A DNA stretch of 37,934 nt from a virus. A program made the translations under genes and the position numbers. The notes below the pieces were generated by a model. It searched no databases and was not told the DNA's origin. It saw nothing but the letters and a program-made list of their open reading frames with translations. How positions within the stretch are numbered: the first letter of the stretch is position 1; every line of letters starts with the position of its first letter. This document shows positions 22,948-30,682 of the stretch, piece after piece. The stretch covers positions 1-37,934 of the IMG/VR virus record IMGVR_UViG_3300014913_000033. One strand, given 5' to 3'.

Positions 22948-23399
22948 TGGATCAATCAAATTACACCTTTGGGGGCAAGACTTACACCCTTGCCCTTGGG
23001 GTTCAAACAACCTTGGAGAACTTTTTCGATGCTACAAAGTTAGTATTCGATAAAATGCCCGACGAGTCTGTCGATGCGATCCGAGACTTACGATTGAGCA
23101 AAGGTAATTTTCTTCTTGACTTGCTCAAATTGCCTTTTGACACAGTTGGATTTATCACCAATAACCTACACATTTTCACCGCTTCGATGATAATCCCTTT
23201 GAACGATGAAAAATACAATATGAACTCGCTCCGTGCAGAGATTAGGGAACAAATGCCCTTTACTGTCATGGCGAGAGTGTGGGCTGATTTTTTTGGACAA
23301 TCCGACATCAATTTTCTATGGTTATTGATACAGGCAATGATACCGATAGCAACGACAATAAGAAAAGCGATAATGTCGATATTGACACAAACACAGTAG
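22947..23399 (+). CDS. Tail assembly chaperone, short form (gpG-like)
   Basis: A 150-residue protein between tail tube and tape measure, the place of lambda-G-like chaperones that coat the tape measure before tube assembly. The start ATG at 22947 overlaps the preceding stop (TAATG); the longer open frame from 22929 shadows the tube gene. Helical regions include TTLENFFDATKLVFDKMPDE and NFLLDLLKLPFDTVGFI. The last part after WADFF (WLLIQAMIPIATTIRKAIMS) is unusually hydrophobic and lies in the zone overlapped by the second frame, as if the sequence were constrained twice. Confidence 0.75.
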   Translation: MDQSNYTFGGKTYTLALGVQTTLENFFDATKLVFDKMPDESVDAIRDLRLSKGNFLLDLLKLPFDTVGFITNNLHIFTASMIIPLNDEKYNMNSLRAEIREQMPFTVMARVWADFFGQSDINFLWLLIQAMIPIATTIRKAIMSILTQTQ

Positions 23400-23596
23400 G
23401 GAATTTTCTCAATGATCTTAAAACGCATATTACAAATTTCAAAAAGATTACGGTTATTTTGGCTGTTAAGTCAAACTATAATCAAAGTGAGATGGAAAAC
23501 TCGTGGGAATACCCTAAAATCTTACGTGCTTACAGAGTGCTTTTCCCCGAAAAGCCAAAAGTGAAAATCCCGAAAAAATACGATACTTGGAAGTAG
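22947..23596 (+). CDS. Tail assembly chaperone, -1 frameshift form (gpGT-like)
   Basis: Predicted fusion of 216 residues: codons 22947-23294 in the first frame, then a -1 slip at TTTTTTT (23288-23294), and reading on in the second frame from TGG at 23294 to the stop at 23594-23596. The second frame is open without stops from 23294 through an internal ATG at 23318. The extension has an acidic linker (DTGNDTDSNDNKKSDNVDID) and an end domain (NFKKITVILAVKSNYNQSEM, then LRAYRVLFPEKPKVKIPKKY). Made at low ratio to the short form in lambda-type phages, where the extension binds the tube subunit. Confidence 0.72.
23288..23294 (+). promoter_or_regulatory. Programmed -1 ribosomal frameshift site
   Basis: Seven T residues in the phase T TTT TTT relative to the first frame (GAT TTT TTT GGA), a perfect X XXY YYZ slippery heptamer. 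It lies inside the tail-chaperone gene, and the -1 frame is open from this point to the end of the overlapping second frame. I did not identify a clear stimulatory hairpin downstream. Confidence 0.72.
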
Positions 23597-23603
23597 GTAT
23601 TAA

Positions 23604-26558
23604 ATGCCCTCAACGTGGAATGAAAAACTTGCGTATATCCTGTCTGTTGATGATAAAGGCTTTAATTTCAATGGCTCTCTTGCTCAAATTGAGTTAGTCA
23701 ATAACGCTATTATTGATATGCTTTCAGGCGTGGACGAGATGTACAGTGACATGATAGGCTTAGCGTCCGCTCTTGAAACTGAAATGGCGAACGTATCAAC
23801 ACTTCTTGACGGTGACACGGCTGTCATTGACCGATATACTGACGCGATTATCGAACTATCGACACAAGTTCCCGAATCGGCTGTTAATCTCTCACAAGGT
23901 CTCTATCAAGTCATATCGGCTGGCGTGGACGCTTCACAGGCGATGCAAGTTCTTGAGACTTCATCAAGGGCGGCCGTTGCTGGAATGTCCGATACTTACA
24001 CAGGCGTGGACGCAATCACAACAATTTTGAACGCCTATTCGATGGACGCTTCTCGTGCTGAAGAGGTATCCGATATGCTTTTCCAGACTGTGCGACTTGG
24101 TAAGACTACCTTTGGTGAGCTTTCTGGCTATGTTGGTACATTTGCAACGAACGCCGCTAGTCTTGGTATTGAGTTAAGCGATGTCTCCGCCGCTATGGCA
24201 ACTATGACAAAATCGGGTCTTAAGACAGCAAGATCGGCAACCGCTCTTGACGCGATTATGAGAGAAATTTCCAAAAAGGGCGAGATTGTCAAACTGTTCA
24301 AACAAGCTGGGTATGAATCGTCTGAAATGGCGCTCAAAACTTTGGGCCTACAAGGTGCGATTAAATTGGCTGGCGATCAAGCCAAAAAGACAGGCGTAAA
24401 ATTTAATCAACTTTGGGGCGAAGAGGCTTTGCGTGGTGCGACAATTCTCAATCAAAATTTTGAGATGGCAAAAAAGGACTTAGACGCAATGGCCCTTGCC
24501 TCTGGCTCGACTTCTCTTGCCTATGAAAAAGCCGTTGACACACTAGAGAACGCTGAACAAAGGCGAATCAATGCTTATGAAGCTCTATTGACAAAAATGG
24601 GTCAAGATGTGTTACCATTGCACAAGAAATATAATGAGATGTTGACAGGGATTTATGGCTCCCTTGCAAAGCTCCCAGCAAGTCAAAGAATGGTGATGAC
24701 AGGAATGTTAGGAATGGCAAGGGCAACAAGCGGAATCGTGCAATTTAGCGGAAAGTGGATGAGAAACGTAGCGAGTATCAAAGAGGGGTATATGGCCCTT
24801 GCGCCGATATTGGCGAAGATTAAAGCTCTCAAGACAGGCGAAGAATTGGCGAAAGGTGCGAACGAAGCGGCGGACGCTCTCAAAGGTGCGACAGGCGGAG
24901 CAAAAAGTCTTAAAGGAATGCTTGGCAAGGCTGGACTTGGGGCCGCGATTGCTTTCACAGCTACTCAATTAATCGCCCTTGGTGGTGCGATTATGGAATT
25001 TAACGCCGCTAAAAAAGAGATGCTCGCAAGCCAAAAGGCGACCGAGGAAGCATTTACCGACATGACAGGCGGAAAAACCGAAGCTGAAAAAGCCGCTTTA
25101 ATGATAGGTAACTTAAAAAAACTTGAAGAAATTTTGGCGGAAAAGCTAACAGGAAGCGAACGCGCTCAAAAGGCTAAAGCGGACGCAATTAATAAGTATA
25201 TTGACCAACTAGACGCAAGGACAATCGCGGAAATAAGGGCAACAGGCTTAGAGCTAAATTCTATTGAAGATATTCGTCGTCTTAGAGAATTAGGATCGGC
25301 GCAACAGGCAATCGAAAACCAAAAAGCTCACGAGCAACATCTCCAACGCCAAGCCGACCAAGCAAAAGAACTCGAGGACGCTGTTAAAAACGGCGAGACA
25401 AAAACGCAAATTATCGAAAAACTTGTAGCTCAATATAAAGCCCTTGGAGGTTCCTACACACTGGCGAAAGAATGGGAAACACTTGACGATAAAAAGCTCA
25501 AAAAAATGATTGACGGACTAGAACTTAAAATTACTCAAATCAAAGAAAAGCACGTCAAGGACCGAGAAACTAGATTGGCAAAGCTCTCCGCGAAGAATAG
25601 ACAGACGGAATATCGCATGGAGCTTGAAGAACTCAAACGGTCAACCATCGATAAAACCGACTTGCAGATCACAGAAGCTGAACGCCACTGGTCAAGGGAA
25701 AAGCAACTCGCAACTGGTAACATGACAAGACAAAAAGAGATAGACGCGGATTACGGCGAAGTCTTAAAAGAACTGTATGCACAAAGGGAAGTTCAACAAG
25801 AAGCGTATTATACGGCAATTCGCACACAGATTGAAGAAACTAGACAGGCTGAGTGGGACGCTTTTTCAGAATTCCAAAAGGACGAAGCAATCAAAGAACA
25901 ATTTGAGAAAGAGACACAGCTAAAACTCGATGACTTGGATATAAAAGCAAACGATGAAAAACTAGAAAGAGGGCGAACCCTTAACGAAAAACTCAAAGAC
26001 TTGGCGGCTGAAAATTATGAAGTTCAAGAAGAAACATCTAACGCAATAATCGAACTATATCGGACAATGGGAACAGAAGCAGGGCGCGCATTTGGCGAGA
26101 CAAAGAGCCTAAAAGAAGCGATGAAAGCCGCTTTATTGGTCAAGCTGGAAGCTCTCAAAGCCGATTTACAGTTAAAATATGCTTTGATAACCGCTGAAGA
26201 TGTTACTACAAAGGGATTTGCTGGTCTTGCAACAGCAAGTATTAAAATCGCCGCTCTCGAAGGGCTTTTCGCATTGGCAAGTAACGCCGTGGCAAGTTTT
26301 GATGATGGTGGTATCCCGACAACCGCTGGCGTGGCTACTGTTCATCCTACTGACGTTATTGTCAACCCCACAACCGATAACCCTATGATGACAGCGCTTG
26401 TCGATAGAATCACCGAAGCAATGGGCGGACAAATGGGAACAGTTGAACTCACAATGGACGGCGAGAAAATGGGCGAAGCAAATATCGGACATATTAACAG
26501 ACGCAATCGCCAACTGAAAAACGGTCGAGATGTGTTTGATGAATCGAGGTTTAATTGA
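23604..26558 (+). CDS. Tail tape measure protein
   Basis: A 984-residue protein that sets tail length and is carried inside the tube. Residues about 50-235 contain the TP901-type tape-measure core (DVSAAMATMTKSGLKTARSA, GVDASQAMQVLETSSRAAVA, ELSGYVGTFATNAASLGIEL). Residues about 370-470 are Gly/Ala-rich and hydrophobic, the probable membrane-active part. About 500-850 is long charged coiled coil. The end has the familiar FDDGGIPTTAGVATVHPTDV segment. By the usual rule of about 0.15 nm per residue the tail would be near 150 nm. No peptidase motif noticed. It ends in a TTGA overlap with the hub gene. Confidence 0.92.
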   Translation: MPSTWNEKLAYILSVDDKGFNFNGSLAQIELVNNAIIDMLSGVDEMYSDMIGLASALETEMANVSTLLDGDTAVIDRYTDAIIELSTQVPESAVNLSQGLYQVISAGVDASQAMQVLETSSRAAVAGMSDTYTGVDAITTILNAYSMDASRAEEVSDMLFQTVRLGKTTFGELSGYVGTFATNAASLGIELSDVSAAMATMTKSGLKTARSATALDAIMREISKKGEIVKLFKQAGYESSEMALKTLGLQGAIKLAGDQAKKTGVKFNQLWGEEALRGATILNQNFEMAKKDLDAMALASGSTSLAYEKAVDTLENAEQRRINAYEALLTKMGQDVLPLHKKYNEMLTGIYGSLAKLPASQRMVMTGMLGMARATSGIVQFSGKWMRNVASIKEGYMALAPILAKIKALKTGEELAKGANEAADALKGATGGAKSLKGMLGKAGLGAAIAFTATQLIALGGAIMEFNAAKKEMLASQKATEEAFTDMTGGKTEAEKAALMIGNLKKLEEILAEKLTGSERAQKAKADAINKYIDQLDARTIAEIRATGLELNSIEDIRRLRELGSAQQAIENQKAHEQHLQRQADQAKELEDAVKNGETKTQIIEKLVAQYKALGGSYTLAKEWETLDDKKLKKMIDGLELKITQIKEKHVKDRETRLAKLSAKNRQTEYRMELEELKRSTIDKTDLQITEAERHWSREKQLATGNMTRQKEIDADYGEVLKELYAQREVQQEAYYTAIRTQIEETRQAEWDAFSEFQKDEAIKEQFEKETQLKLDDLDIKANDEKLERGRTLNEKLKDLAAENYEVQEETSNAIIELYRTMGTEAGRAFGETKSLKEAMKAALLVKLEALKADLQLKYALITAEDVTTKGFAGLATASIKIAALEGLFALASNAVASFDDGGIPTTAGVATVHPTDVIVNPTTDNPMMTALVDRITEAMGGQMGTVELTMDGEKMGEANIGHINRRNRQLKNGRDVFDESRFN

Positions 26559-28414
26559 GCTTAAAAATATTCATTCAAATTATCGGCGGTTATCTAAGGC
26601 CACCGAACGAATTAATTGACATAACAGACAGGATTTCCGAGAACTCTCTAAAGTCCTTTTCAGAACAAATGGAAAACGGTCGATTTGCTTTCACAGCAAG
26701 TGACGTAAATATCGAGATCACTAACTTTGACGATTTTCTTTATGTGCCTGTATCGTTACCAACAACATTTTTGACGCATGGGTTTAATACTTACATTTTC
26801 TGGGAAGATGTCGAACAATTCCGAGGTGTGTCTTATTTTGGCGATGTTTCATTCGACGACATAAAAAAAACGGCAACTTTCAAAACAATTTCTTGGCTTA
26901 AAAGATTGCGTGACTTAACTCTCACAGATTGGCAAGCTCCAACGACTTTGACGGCGCTATATTCCGAGATTGACGAAAGAATTCAAGGGGTGTCTGGAAG
27001 TCCGTCTTTTGAGCCAAGCGATATTGACCTGACAGGAGTTTTAGAGTTTGAATTTGGGGTCGAGATAGGTGACAGTGATCCCGAAAGTGGGTTTGTTTAC
27101 GAAGATGTCTGGCGAGATCATAGGAACGGCAAGTTTTTTGCTATCCGGCGCGATGGTGAAAATATCTCTTTTTATCAAATCCAAGGCAATGAACACACCT
27201 TAAAAGCTACCTTCCCGATTGACCTTGACGCTGTTGATTATGTCGATGTGCGAATAATAACGGTTTTTTATGTGAAGTTTATAAGGGCCGTTGCAAGTGA
27301 TGATATTAGCGGAGTCACCGTAAAATATACGATTAGACGGCCGTCTGTGGCTGACCAAGTTAGAGTTAAAAATATCATCTTCCTACAAGACGGCGAAGAT
27401 TTACACCCGACTTACTATTCCGCCGTTGACCAAAACGAACGCTATGCAATTACAAGCGGAGCATTATTCACAGCACCAACGATATTTGGCAATGTGGGTG
27501 AGATAGTCCGCTCCGATGGGTTTAATTTGTTCATCTTTTCAGAAATAACGGACGGAATAAGAATCGAGAAAAAGACTAGAACTGGCGTATTAATTGGAAC
27601 CTATGACATAGCAGAGAATATACCTTTCGATATTAATTCGATTGACGTGAGTTCACTAAATACTATTTCTTGGTATGATTTCAAGACAGACGATGGGCGA
27701 TGGTATTGGATAAGATGGGAAAGTATGAGCGATTTTTCGGGCGTGGTTAATATCGGCGATGGTGTCAATATTGCGAATGTGCCAATAGCTCAAGAATATC
27801 ACATTTACCCTTTGTCTTATGCTGAAGATATTTACTGTGGAAAGTTCTCATATTGCCTTTGGCGTGAAGATTTGGGCGGTGGTGCGATAGTTTACGACGA
27901 ATGGTGGACAGATGACCCTATTTTTATCATTCTTTCCGCTATGGTGTACAAAGAGACGACTCTCGAAGATATTATCACTGATTTAACGCAATTTTTCAAC
28001 GGTCAATTTTTTGTCAAAGATGGAACGGTTTTTATTATCAATAGGGGCAAGTCAAGGGGTGAGTTCACTGTCTCAACGGATTGGATAGAGAAAAGCAACT
28101 TTGATCGAACTTTGCGCGAAGAAATTGAGAAAAAACCGTTTTTGGATATTAGGGCCAATAAAGCAAGTGACGACAAAGACAATCTTTACTCAACGCGAAC
28201 ACTAATGGGGACACTACGAAACTATTACAAGACGGCTAACAGATGGGTAAAGAGAACGCTCACGATTCCGCTCACAGTTGCGAAAGACATAAGACTAGGG
28301 TCAAAGGTAACGATAACCGAGACAGGCGATTCTGGGGTCGTTATAGAGCGTGGAATAAATGTCGAAAACAAGGGCAAGATGGCGAGCCTTACAATTGAAA
28401 CCGAGATAACTTAG
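26555..28414 (+). CDS. Distal tail / baseplate hub protein (putative)
   Basis: A 619-residue protein after the tape measure, where tail-tip proteins lie. It starts with TTG in a TTGA overlap, with CGAGGT just upstream; no better ATG is near. The N-terminal part (DITDRISENSLKSFSEQMEN, FTASDVNIEITNFDDFL, SYFGDVSFDDIKKTATFKTI) and the C-terminal part (TLTIPLTVAKDIRLGSKVTI, then GDSGVVIERGINVENKGKMA) resemble hub proteins of the gp27/Tal type. The centre (about residues 150-450) is beta-rich with many aromatic residues and may be an inserted carbohydrate-binding-like domain. It is the last gene of the plus-strand late operon. Confidence 0.65.
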   Translation: MSLKIFIQIIGGYLRPPNELIDITDRISENSLKSFSEQMENGRFAFTASDVNIEITNFDDFLYVPVSLPTTFLTHGFNTYIFWEDVEQFRGVSYFGDVSFDDIKKTATFKTISWLKRLRDLTLTDWQAPTTLTALYSEIDERIQGVSGSPSFEPSDIDLTGVLEFEFGVEIGDSDPESGFVYEDVWRDHRNGKFFAIRRDGENISFYQIQGNEHTLKATFPIDLDAVDYVDVRIITVFYVKFIRAVASDDISGVTVKYTIRRPSVADQVRVKNIIFLQDGEDLHPTYYSAVDQNERYAITSGALFTAPTIFGNVGEIVRSDGFNLFIFSEITDGIRIEKKTRTGVLIGTYDIAENIPFDINSIDVSSLNTISWYDFKTDDGRWYWIRWESMSDFSGVVNIGDGVNIANVPIAQEYHIYPLSYAEDIYCGKFSYCLWREDLGGGAIVYDEWWTDDPIFIILSAMVYKETTLEDIITDLTQFFNGQFFVKDGTVFIINRGKSRGEFTVSTDWIEKSNFDRTLREEIEKKPFLDIRANKASDDKDNLYSTRTLMGTLRNYYKTANRWVKRTLTIPLTVAKDIRLGSKVTITETGDSGVVIERGINVENKGKMASLTIETEIT

Positions 28415-28423
28415 ACAAACCCC

Positions 28424-28452
28424 TTGACAACCGACAGCGTAAGCCGTATTAT
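28424..28452 (+). promoter_or_regulatory. Strong sigma70-type promoter
   Basis: Consensus -35 TTGACA (28424-28429), an exact 17-bp spacer, and -10 TATTAT (28447-28452). It starts 10 bp after the end of the hub gene and points into a short terminated transcript, with the ribbon-helix-helix gene beyond. Start site expected near 28459. Confidence 0.8.
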
Positions 28453-28458
28453 ACTCGT

Positions 28459-28524
28459 GCATATACATCTCCGTTTGGGAACTGACCTCGCTCTGTGCTA
28501 TCCTCTGGCACGGAGCTTTTTTTT
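28459..28524 (+). ncRNA. Candidate small RNA or attenuator leader (about 65 nt)
   Basis: Bounded by a near-consensus promoter and an intrinsic terminator, with no start codon plus ribosome binding site inside. The 3' end is a 9-bp hairpin (28490-28498 with 28508-28516) and eight T. The segment CTCCGT (28469-28474) is perfectly complementary to ACGGAG (28510-28515) inside the terminator arm, so an alternative fold that breaks the terminator is possible. It could be a stable phage small RNA or a switch controlling read-through into the regulator gene at 28624. I recognise no known RNA family. Confidence 0.6.
28490..28524 (+). terminator. Intrinsic terminator after the tail operon / small RNA
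   Basis: GCTCTGTGC (28490-28498) pairs with GCACGGAGC (28508-28516) over nine positions with one G-T, loop of nine, followed by eight T (28517-28524). Serves both the incoming late operon and the transcript from the promoter at 28424. Confidence 0.88.
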
Positions 28525-28623
28525 ATTAAAGCCTAAATACTTCTTGACGATAATTATAAATAGTAGTTTATTATTTATAAGCCAATAAATAAATAAGTAT
28601 TTATTGTAAAAATGGAGGTTGTT

Positions 28624-28881
28624 ATGGCGAAAGAAAGACTCGCAGGCGGTGCTTTGAAGGTTATAAGGGGACGATTGTCTATCTCAAAGAGCTTGTTTCT
28701 TCCCTTGCAGATTAGTGATTGGTTACAGGCAAAGGCAAAAAGGGATCACATGACACTAACTGGGCTTGTACTGGAGATCATTACTAAGCACATTAAGGAA
28801 TTTGACCCTAATTATTGGGGCGATACTAGGGTAAAGTACGAGGACAAGACAGATGAATATTTGGCGAAGGGTGAAAGTTAA
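28624..28881 (+). CDS. Ribbon-helix-helix DNA-binding regulator (putative)
   Basis: An 85-residue protein. The ATG at 28624 has GGAGG at 28614-28618; an ATG at 28612 is in frame but overlaps that site and is less likely. Residues about 20-58 follow the RHH pattern: a strand (SKSLFLPLQ), helix A (ISDWLQAKAKRDH), a turn (MTLT) and helix B (GLVLEIITKHIKEF). RHH proteins bind DNA as dimers through the strand and usually repress promoters. It lies alone between two terminators and downstream of the small-RNA element. A second possible -35 (TTGACG at 28544) precedes it, with only a loosely spaced -10. The C-terminal tail is charged. Confidence 0.65.
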   Translation: MAKERLAGGALKVIRGRLSISKSLFLPLQISDWLQAKAKRDHMTLTGLVLEIITKHIKEFDPNYWGDTRVKYEDKTDEYLAKGES

Positions 28882-28898
28882 ATCTTCTCAAAAATAAG

Positions 28899-28933
28899 CA
28901 AACAAAAAGGGGCAATTAACCCCTTTTTGTTTG
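28899..28933. terminator. Bidirectional terminator between converging operons
   Basis: A perfect 14-bp inverted repeat: CAAACAAAAAGGGG (28899-28912), loop CAATTAA, CCCCTTTTTGTTTG (28920-28933). GGGG/CCCC stem core with T tracts in both directions, placed between the ends of the plus-strand regulator gene and the minus-strand late operon. Confidence 0.88.
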
Positions 28934-28961
28934 TAGCTGTATGAAAGAAGTAGTGTGGAAG

Positions 28962-29297
28962 TTAAGGACTTGGCGGATAATCGACTACGCTATCCATTTT
29001 TTTTGTGAGTTGGTGGATAACTTCTCTTGTCGCTGTTTCTCTTGAAATGTCGAGTTTGTCGATTAGAACGTCAACAGTCTGATCGAGAATATCGTCCCAT
29101 GTTGCCTTTGGGAAAGCAAAGCAGAGTTGATCGGTGAGTCTATCGGCAAGAAGGGCGATTTCTTTGGCTTTGTAAAATCGACTTGGTTTGCTGTGTACCC
29201 ACGGTTTCACGTATTGCCCTACGAGCCAACCCAAGATAAGCATCGCAATCGGTAAAATACCGACCTCAAGTATTTTCAAGATTATTGCATTTGTCAT
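28962..29297 (-). CDS. Small membrane protein, holin candidate
   Basis: A 111-residue protein with one clear N-terminal membrane segment (LEVGILPIAMLILGWLVGQY, about residues 11-30), then a basic stretch (KPWVHSKPSRFYKAK) and a soluble helical domain with Asp/Glu (DDILDQTVDVLIDKLD). It is the last gene of the lysis cluster, next to another single-span protein and the endolysin, so holin or holin partner is the natural reading. AAGGAG precedes the ATG; start overlaps the upstream stop (ATGA). One span with an ordered tail is unusual for a classical holin, so an accessory lysis role is also possible. Confidence 0.55.
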   Translation of the reverse strand: MTNAIILKILEVGILPIAMLILGWLVGQYVKPWVHSKPSRFYKAKEIALLADRLTDQLCFAFPKATWDDILDQTVDVLIDKLDISRETATREVIHQLTKKMDSVVDYPPSP

Positions 29298-29605
29298 TTT
29301 TGCTCTCCTTTGAAATAGTTTTCGACAGTAGATGTCAAGGTCTCAATACTGCCCTTTATTGTTGCAAAGCCAACGTCCATTTTGTTCTGGAGCGATAACT
29401 GCTTCGCCTGTTGTTCTAATTTATATTCTGCAAGGCGCTTCTCGTGATTATCGACCTTATCGTCAAGATCATTGTGTTTTACGTGCAAGCGGTCATGTCT
29501 TGTGATGACAGAGCGGAAAAGTAATCCGATTAATGTGATGACAATCGGTACACCAATTCCAACAAGCCACTTGAATGTGATTATTTCTTCAGCCATTTTC
29601 CCCAT
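29294..29605 (-). CDS. Small membrane-anchored coiled-coil protein, lysis cluster
   Basis: A 103-residue protein with one N-terminal membrane span (WLVGIGVPIVITLIGLLF) followed by a charged coiled coil (DLDDKVDNHEKRLAEYKLEQ, then QAKQLSLQNKMDVG). This shape, anchor plus helix, is common among phage holin-like and hemolysin XhlA-like proteins and also among inner-membrane spanin-like parts. A second in-frame ATG at 29596, with GGGGA before it, could be the real start (MAEEIITF). It lies between the endolysin and the other membrane protein, ends overlapping the latter by ATGA. Confidence 0.6.
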   Translation of the reverse strand: MGKMAEEIITFKWLVGIGVPIVITLIGLLFRSVITRHDRLHVKHNDLDDKVDNHEKRLAEYKLEQQAKQLSLQNKMDVGFATIKGSIETLTSTVENYFKGEQK

Positions 29606-29617
29606 TTCGTTTAATTG

Positions 29618-30004
29618 TTAATCGTGCCAGCGTGCTATTTCTTCTGTTCTGCAATCAATGTGAACAAAATTTCCTTCGGTATAAACCCCTAACCCTCCGA
29701 AATGTTGCATCACATCTTTACATATTCGTACAAAATCCTTGAACAGCATCATATTGGGGCATTTTAAGTCCATTGCTTGACCTTTTATGTGCCTTGACCT
29801 TTTAGAACCGCCTACGGCTATATTGTGAGCTTCACAGCGACAACCTGAAAGAATAAAAACTGGAATCTCATAGCCAATGTGGACCGCGCATTTAGTCCGA
29901 ATTGCTTCAAATCGTCTGACTATTTCTCTTTCAATTATCTCGAACCCACACCCACATTTACAGGCGATTTCTCTTGTGGATATGTGAGCGGAAATCATCG
30001 TCAC
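29618..30004 (-). CDS. Endolysin, peptidase M15-like (D-Ala-D-Ala type)
   Basis: Cleaves peptide bonds of peptidoglycan at lysis. The 128 residues show the M15A pattern: LSGCRCEAHNIAVGGSKRSR (residues about 52-71) leading to the zinc ligands His72 (SRH) and Asp79 (AMDL), and the third His115 in GNFVHIDCR. There is no cell-wall-binding domain and no signal peptide, so release would need a holin. Six cysteines, of which CKCGC lies near the N-terminus, are more than usual. Start GTG at 30004 overlaps the upstream stop (GTGA) and has GAGG 7 nt before it. Confidence 0.88.
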   Translation of the reverse strand: MTMISAHISTREIACKCGCGFEIIEREIVRRFEAIRTKCAVHIGYEIPVFILSGCRCEAHNIAVGGSKRSRHIKGQAMDLKCPNMMLFKDFVRICKDVMQHFGGLGVYTEGNFVHIDCRTEEIARWHD

Positions 30005-30441
30005 TTTTTGACCTCAATTTTCTTTGTTTCAATTGGCTTGACTGTGATAGGTTTGCCTTCTTTGTCTTTTTTATTCGTGGAATCTGTTTTTAATCCTTGA
30101 GACAACCCTACAAATAGCTTGTTTCGAAGCTCTGTATCAATGTCTAGTCTTTTCTCAAATAGAGTATCACAAGTAATATATTTGTCACTTCCATCTGAAA
30201 GAAACGATGTTTTGATTTCTTTAATATCTGAAACCAAGGGAATAGACTCAAATATTATAATGGTATCTATTTTTACACCGTTTTTCTTGTGAATTTCCCT
30301 ACTGAAAACAATATCATTCTCATTTACATTTGCCCTGTTCCAATTCTCTTTCAATTGAATCTTTTCTGTCTCTGAAAGTTCTTTACTGACTCCGATAAAT
30401 ACGGTCGTCAAAACGACTGCTATCAATATAATTTTTCTCAT
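30001..30441 (-). CDS. Secreted hypothetical protein in the lysis cluster
   Basis: A 146-residue protein with a signal peptide (MRKIILIAVVLTTVFIGVSK). The mature part is charged: helix EKIQLKENWNRANVNENDIV, then a strand region DTIIIFESIPL, and a Lys-rich tail (TVKPIETKKIEVKK). No lipobox Cys follows the hydrophobic core, so it is probably periplasmic or secreted. AGGAG precedes the ATG by 7 nt. Directly upstream of the endolysin gene (GTGA overlap), it may help lysis, for example as an outer spanin-like or peptidoglycan-contact protein, but no motif shows this. Confidence 0.6.
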   Translation of the reverse strand: MRKIILIAVVLTTVFIGVSKELSETEKIQLKENWNRANVNENDIVFSREIHKKNGVKIDTIIIFESIPLVSDIKEIKTSFLSDGSDKYITCDTLFEKRLDIDTELRNKLFVGLSQGLKTDSTNKKDKEGKPITVKPIETKKIEVKK

Positions 30442-30458
30442 TATAAATCTCCTATTTG

Positions 30459-30632
30459 TTATTTAACCCATTGTTGCCGTGAACCCATTGAGTCTATTTC
30501 GTGGTGAAAATCAAATTGCAATAATGCAGGTGAATTAGGGTTACTAGTGCCAACCCACGCATCGCTAGCGGGGTCGTCTCTGTATAATCTGCAATTTTGA
30601 ACAAAGCTGAATTGATAAGTAAGTCGTCCCAT
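30459..30632 (-). CDS. Fibre-associated small protein, body in shifted frame
   Basis: A 57-residue frame with very protein-like content: LTYQFSFVQNCRLYRDDPAS, DAWVGTSNPNSPALLQFDFH and ending DSMGSRQQWVK. It has an ATG at 30632 but no ribosome binding site. The overlapping frame that starts at 30673 does have a strong one. The two look like one protein of about 70 residues broken by a one-base frame change near 30628-30632 (joined, the sequence would read about MAYKAKQGITTQSVWD then RLTYQFSF). Downstream of the big fibre gene, it is probably a fibre cap or chaperone. Confidence 0.55.
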   Translation of the reverse strand: MGRLTYQFSFVQNCRLYRDDPASDAWVGTSNPNSPALLQFDFHHEIDSMGSRQQWVK

Positions 30633-30673
30633 ACGCTTTGAGTCGTTATCCCTTGTTTTGCTTTATATGCCAT
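30494..30673 (-). CDS. Frame carrying the ribosome binding site and start of the split fibre-associated gene
   Basis: A 59-residue frame starting MAYKAKQGITTQSVWDDLLI with an excellent AAAGGGGG 5 nt before its ATG. After about residue 30 it becomes unlike a normal small protein (LAMRGLALVTLIHLHYCNLI), while the -1 frame carries the convincing sequence. I think only its first dozen or so codons are used for the natural protein. It may be translated as is. Confidence 0.4.
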   Translation of the reverse strand: MAYKAKQGITTQSVWDDLLINSALFKIADYTETTPLAMRGLALVTLIHLHYCNLIFTTK

Positions 30674-30682
30674 AATCCCCCT

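Noticed and set aside
23318-23596. A separate gene starting at ATG 23318
   Set aside because: No ribosome binding site, and the frame is the -1 frame open from the slippery T7; better explained as the frameshift extension of the tail chaperone.
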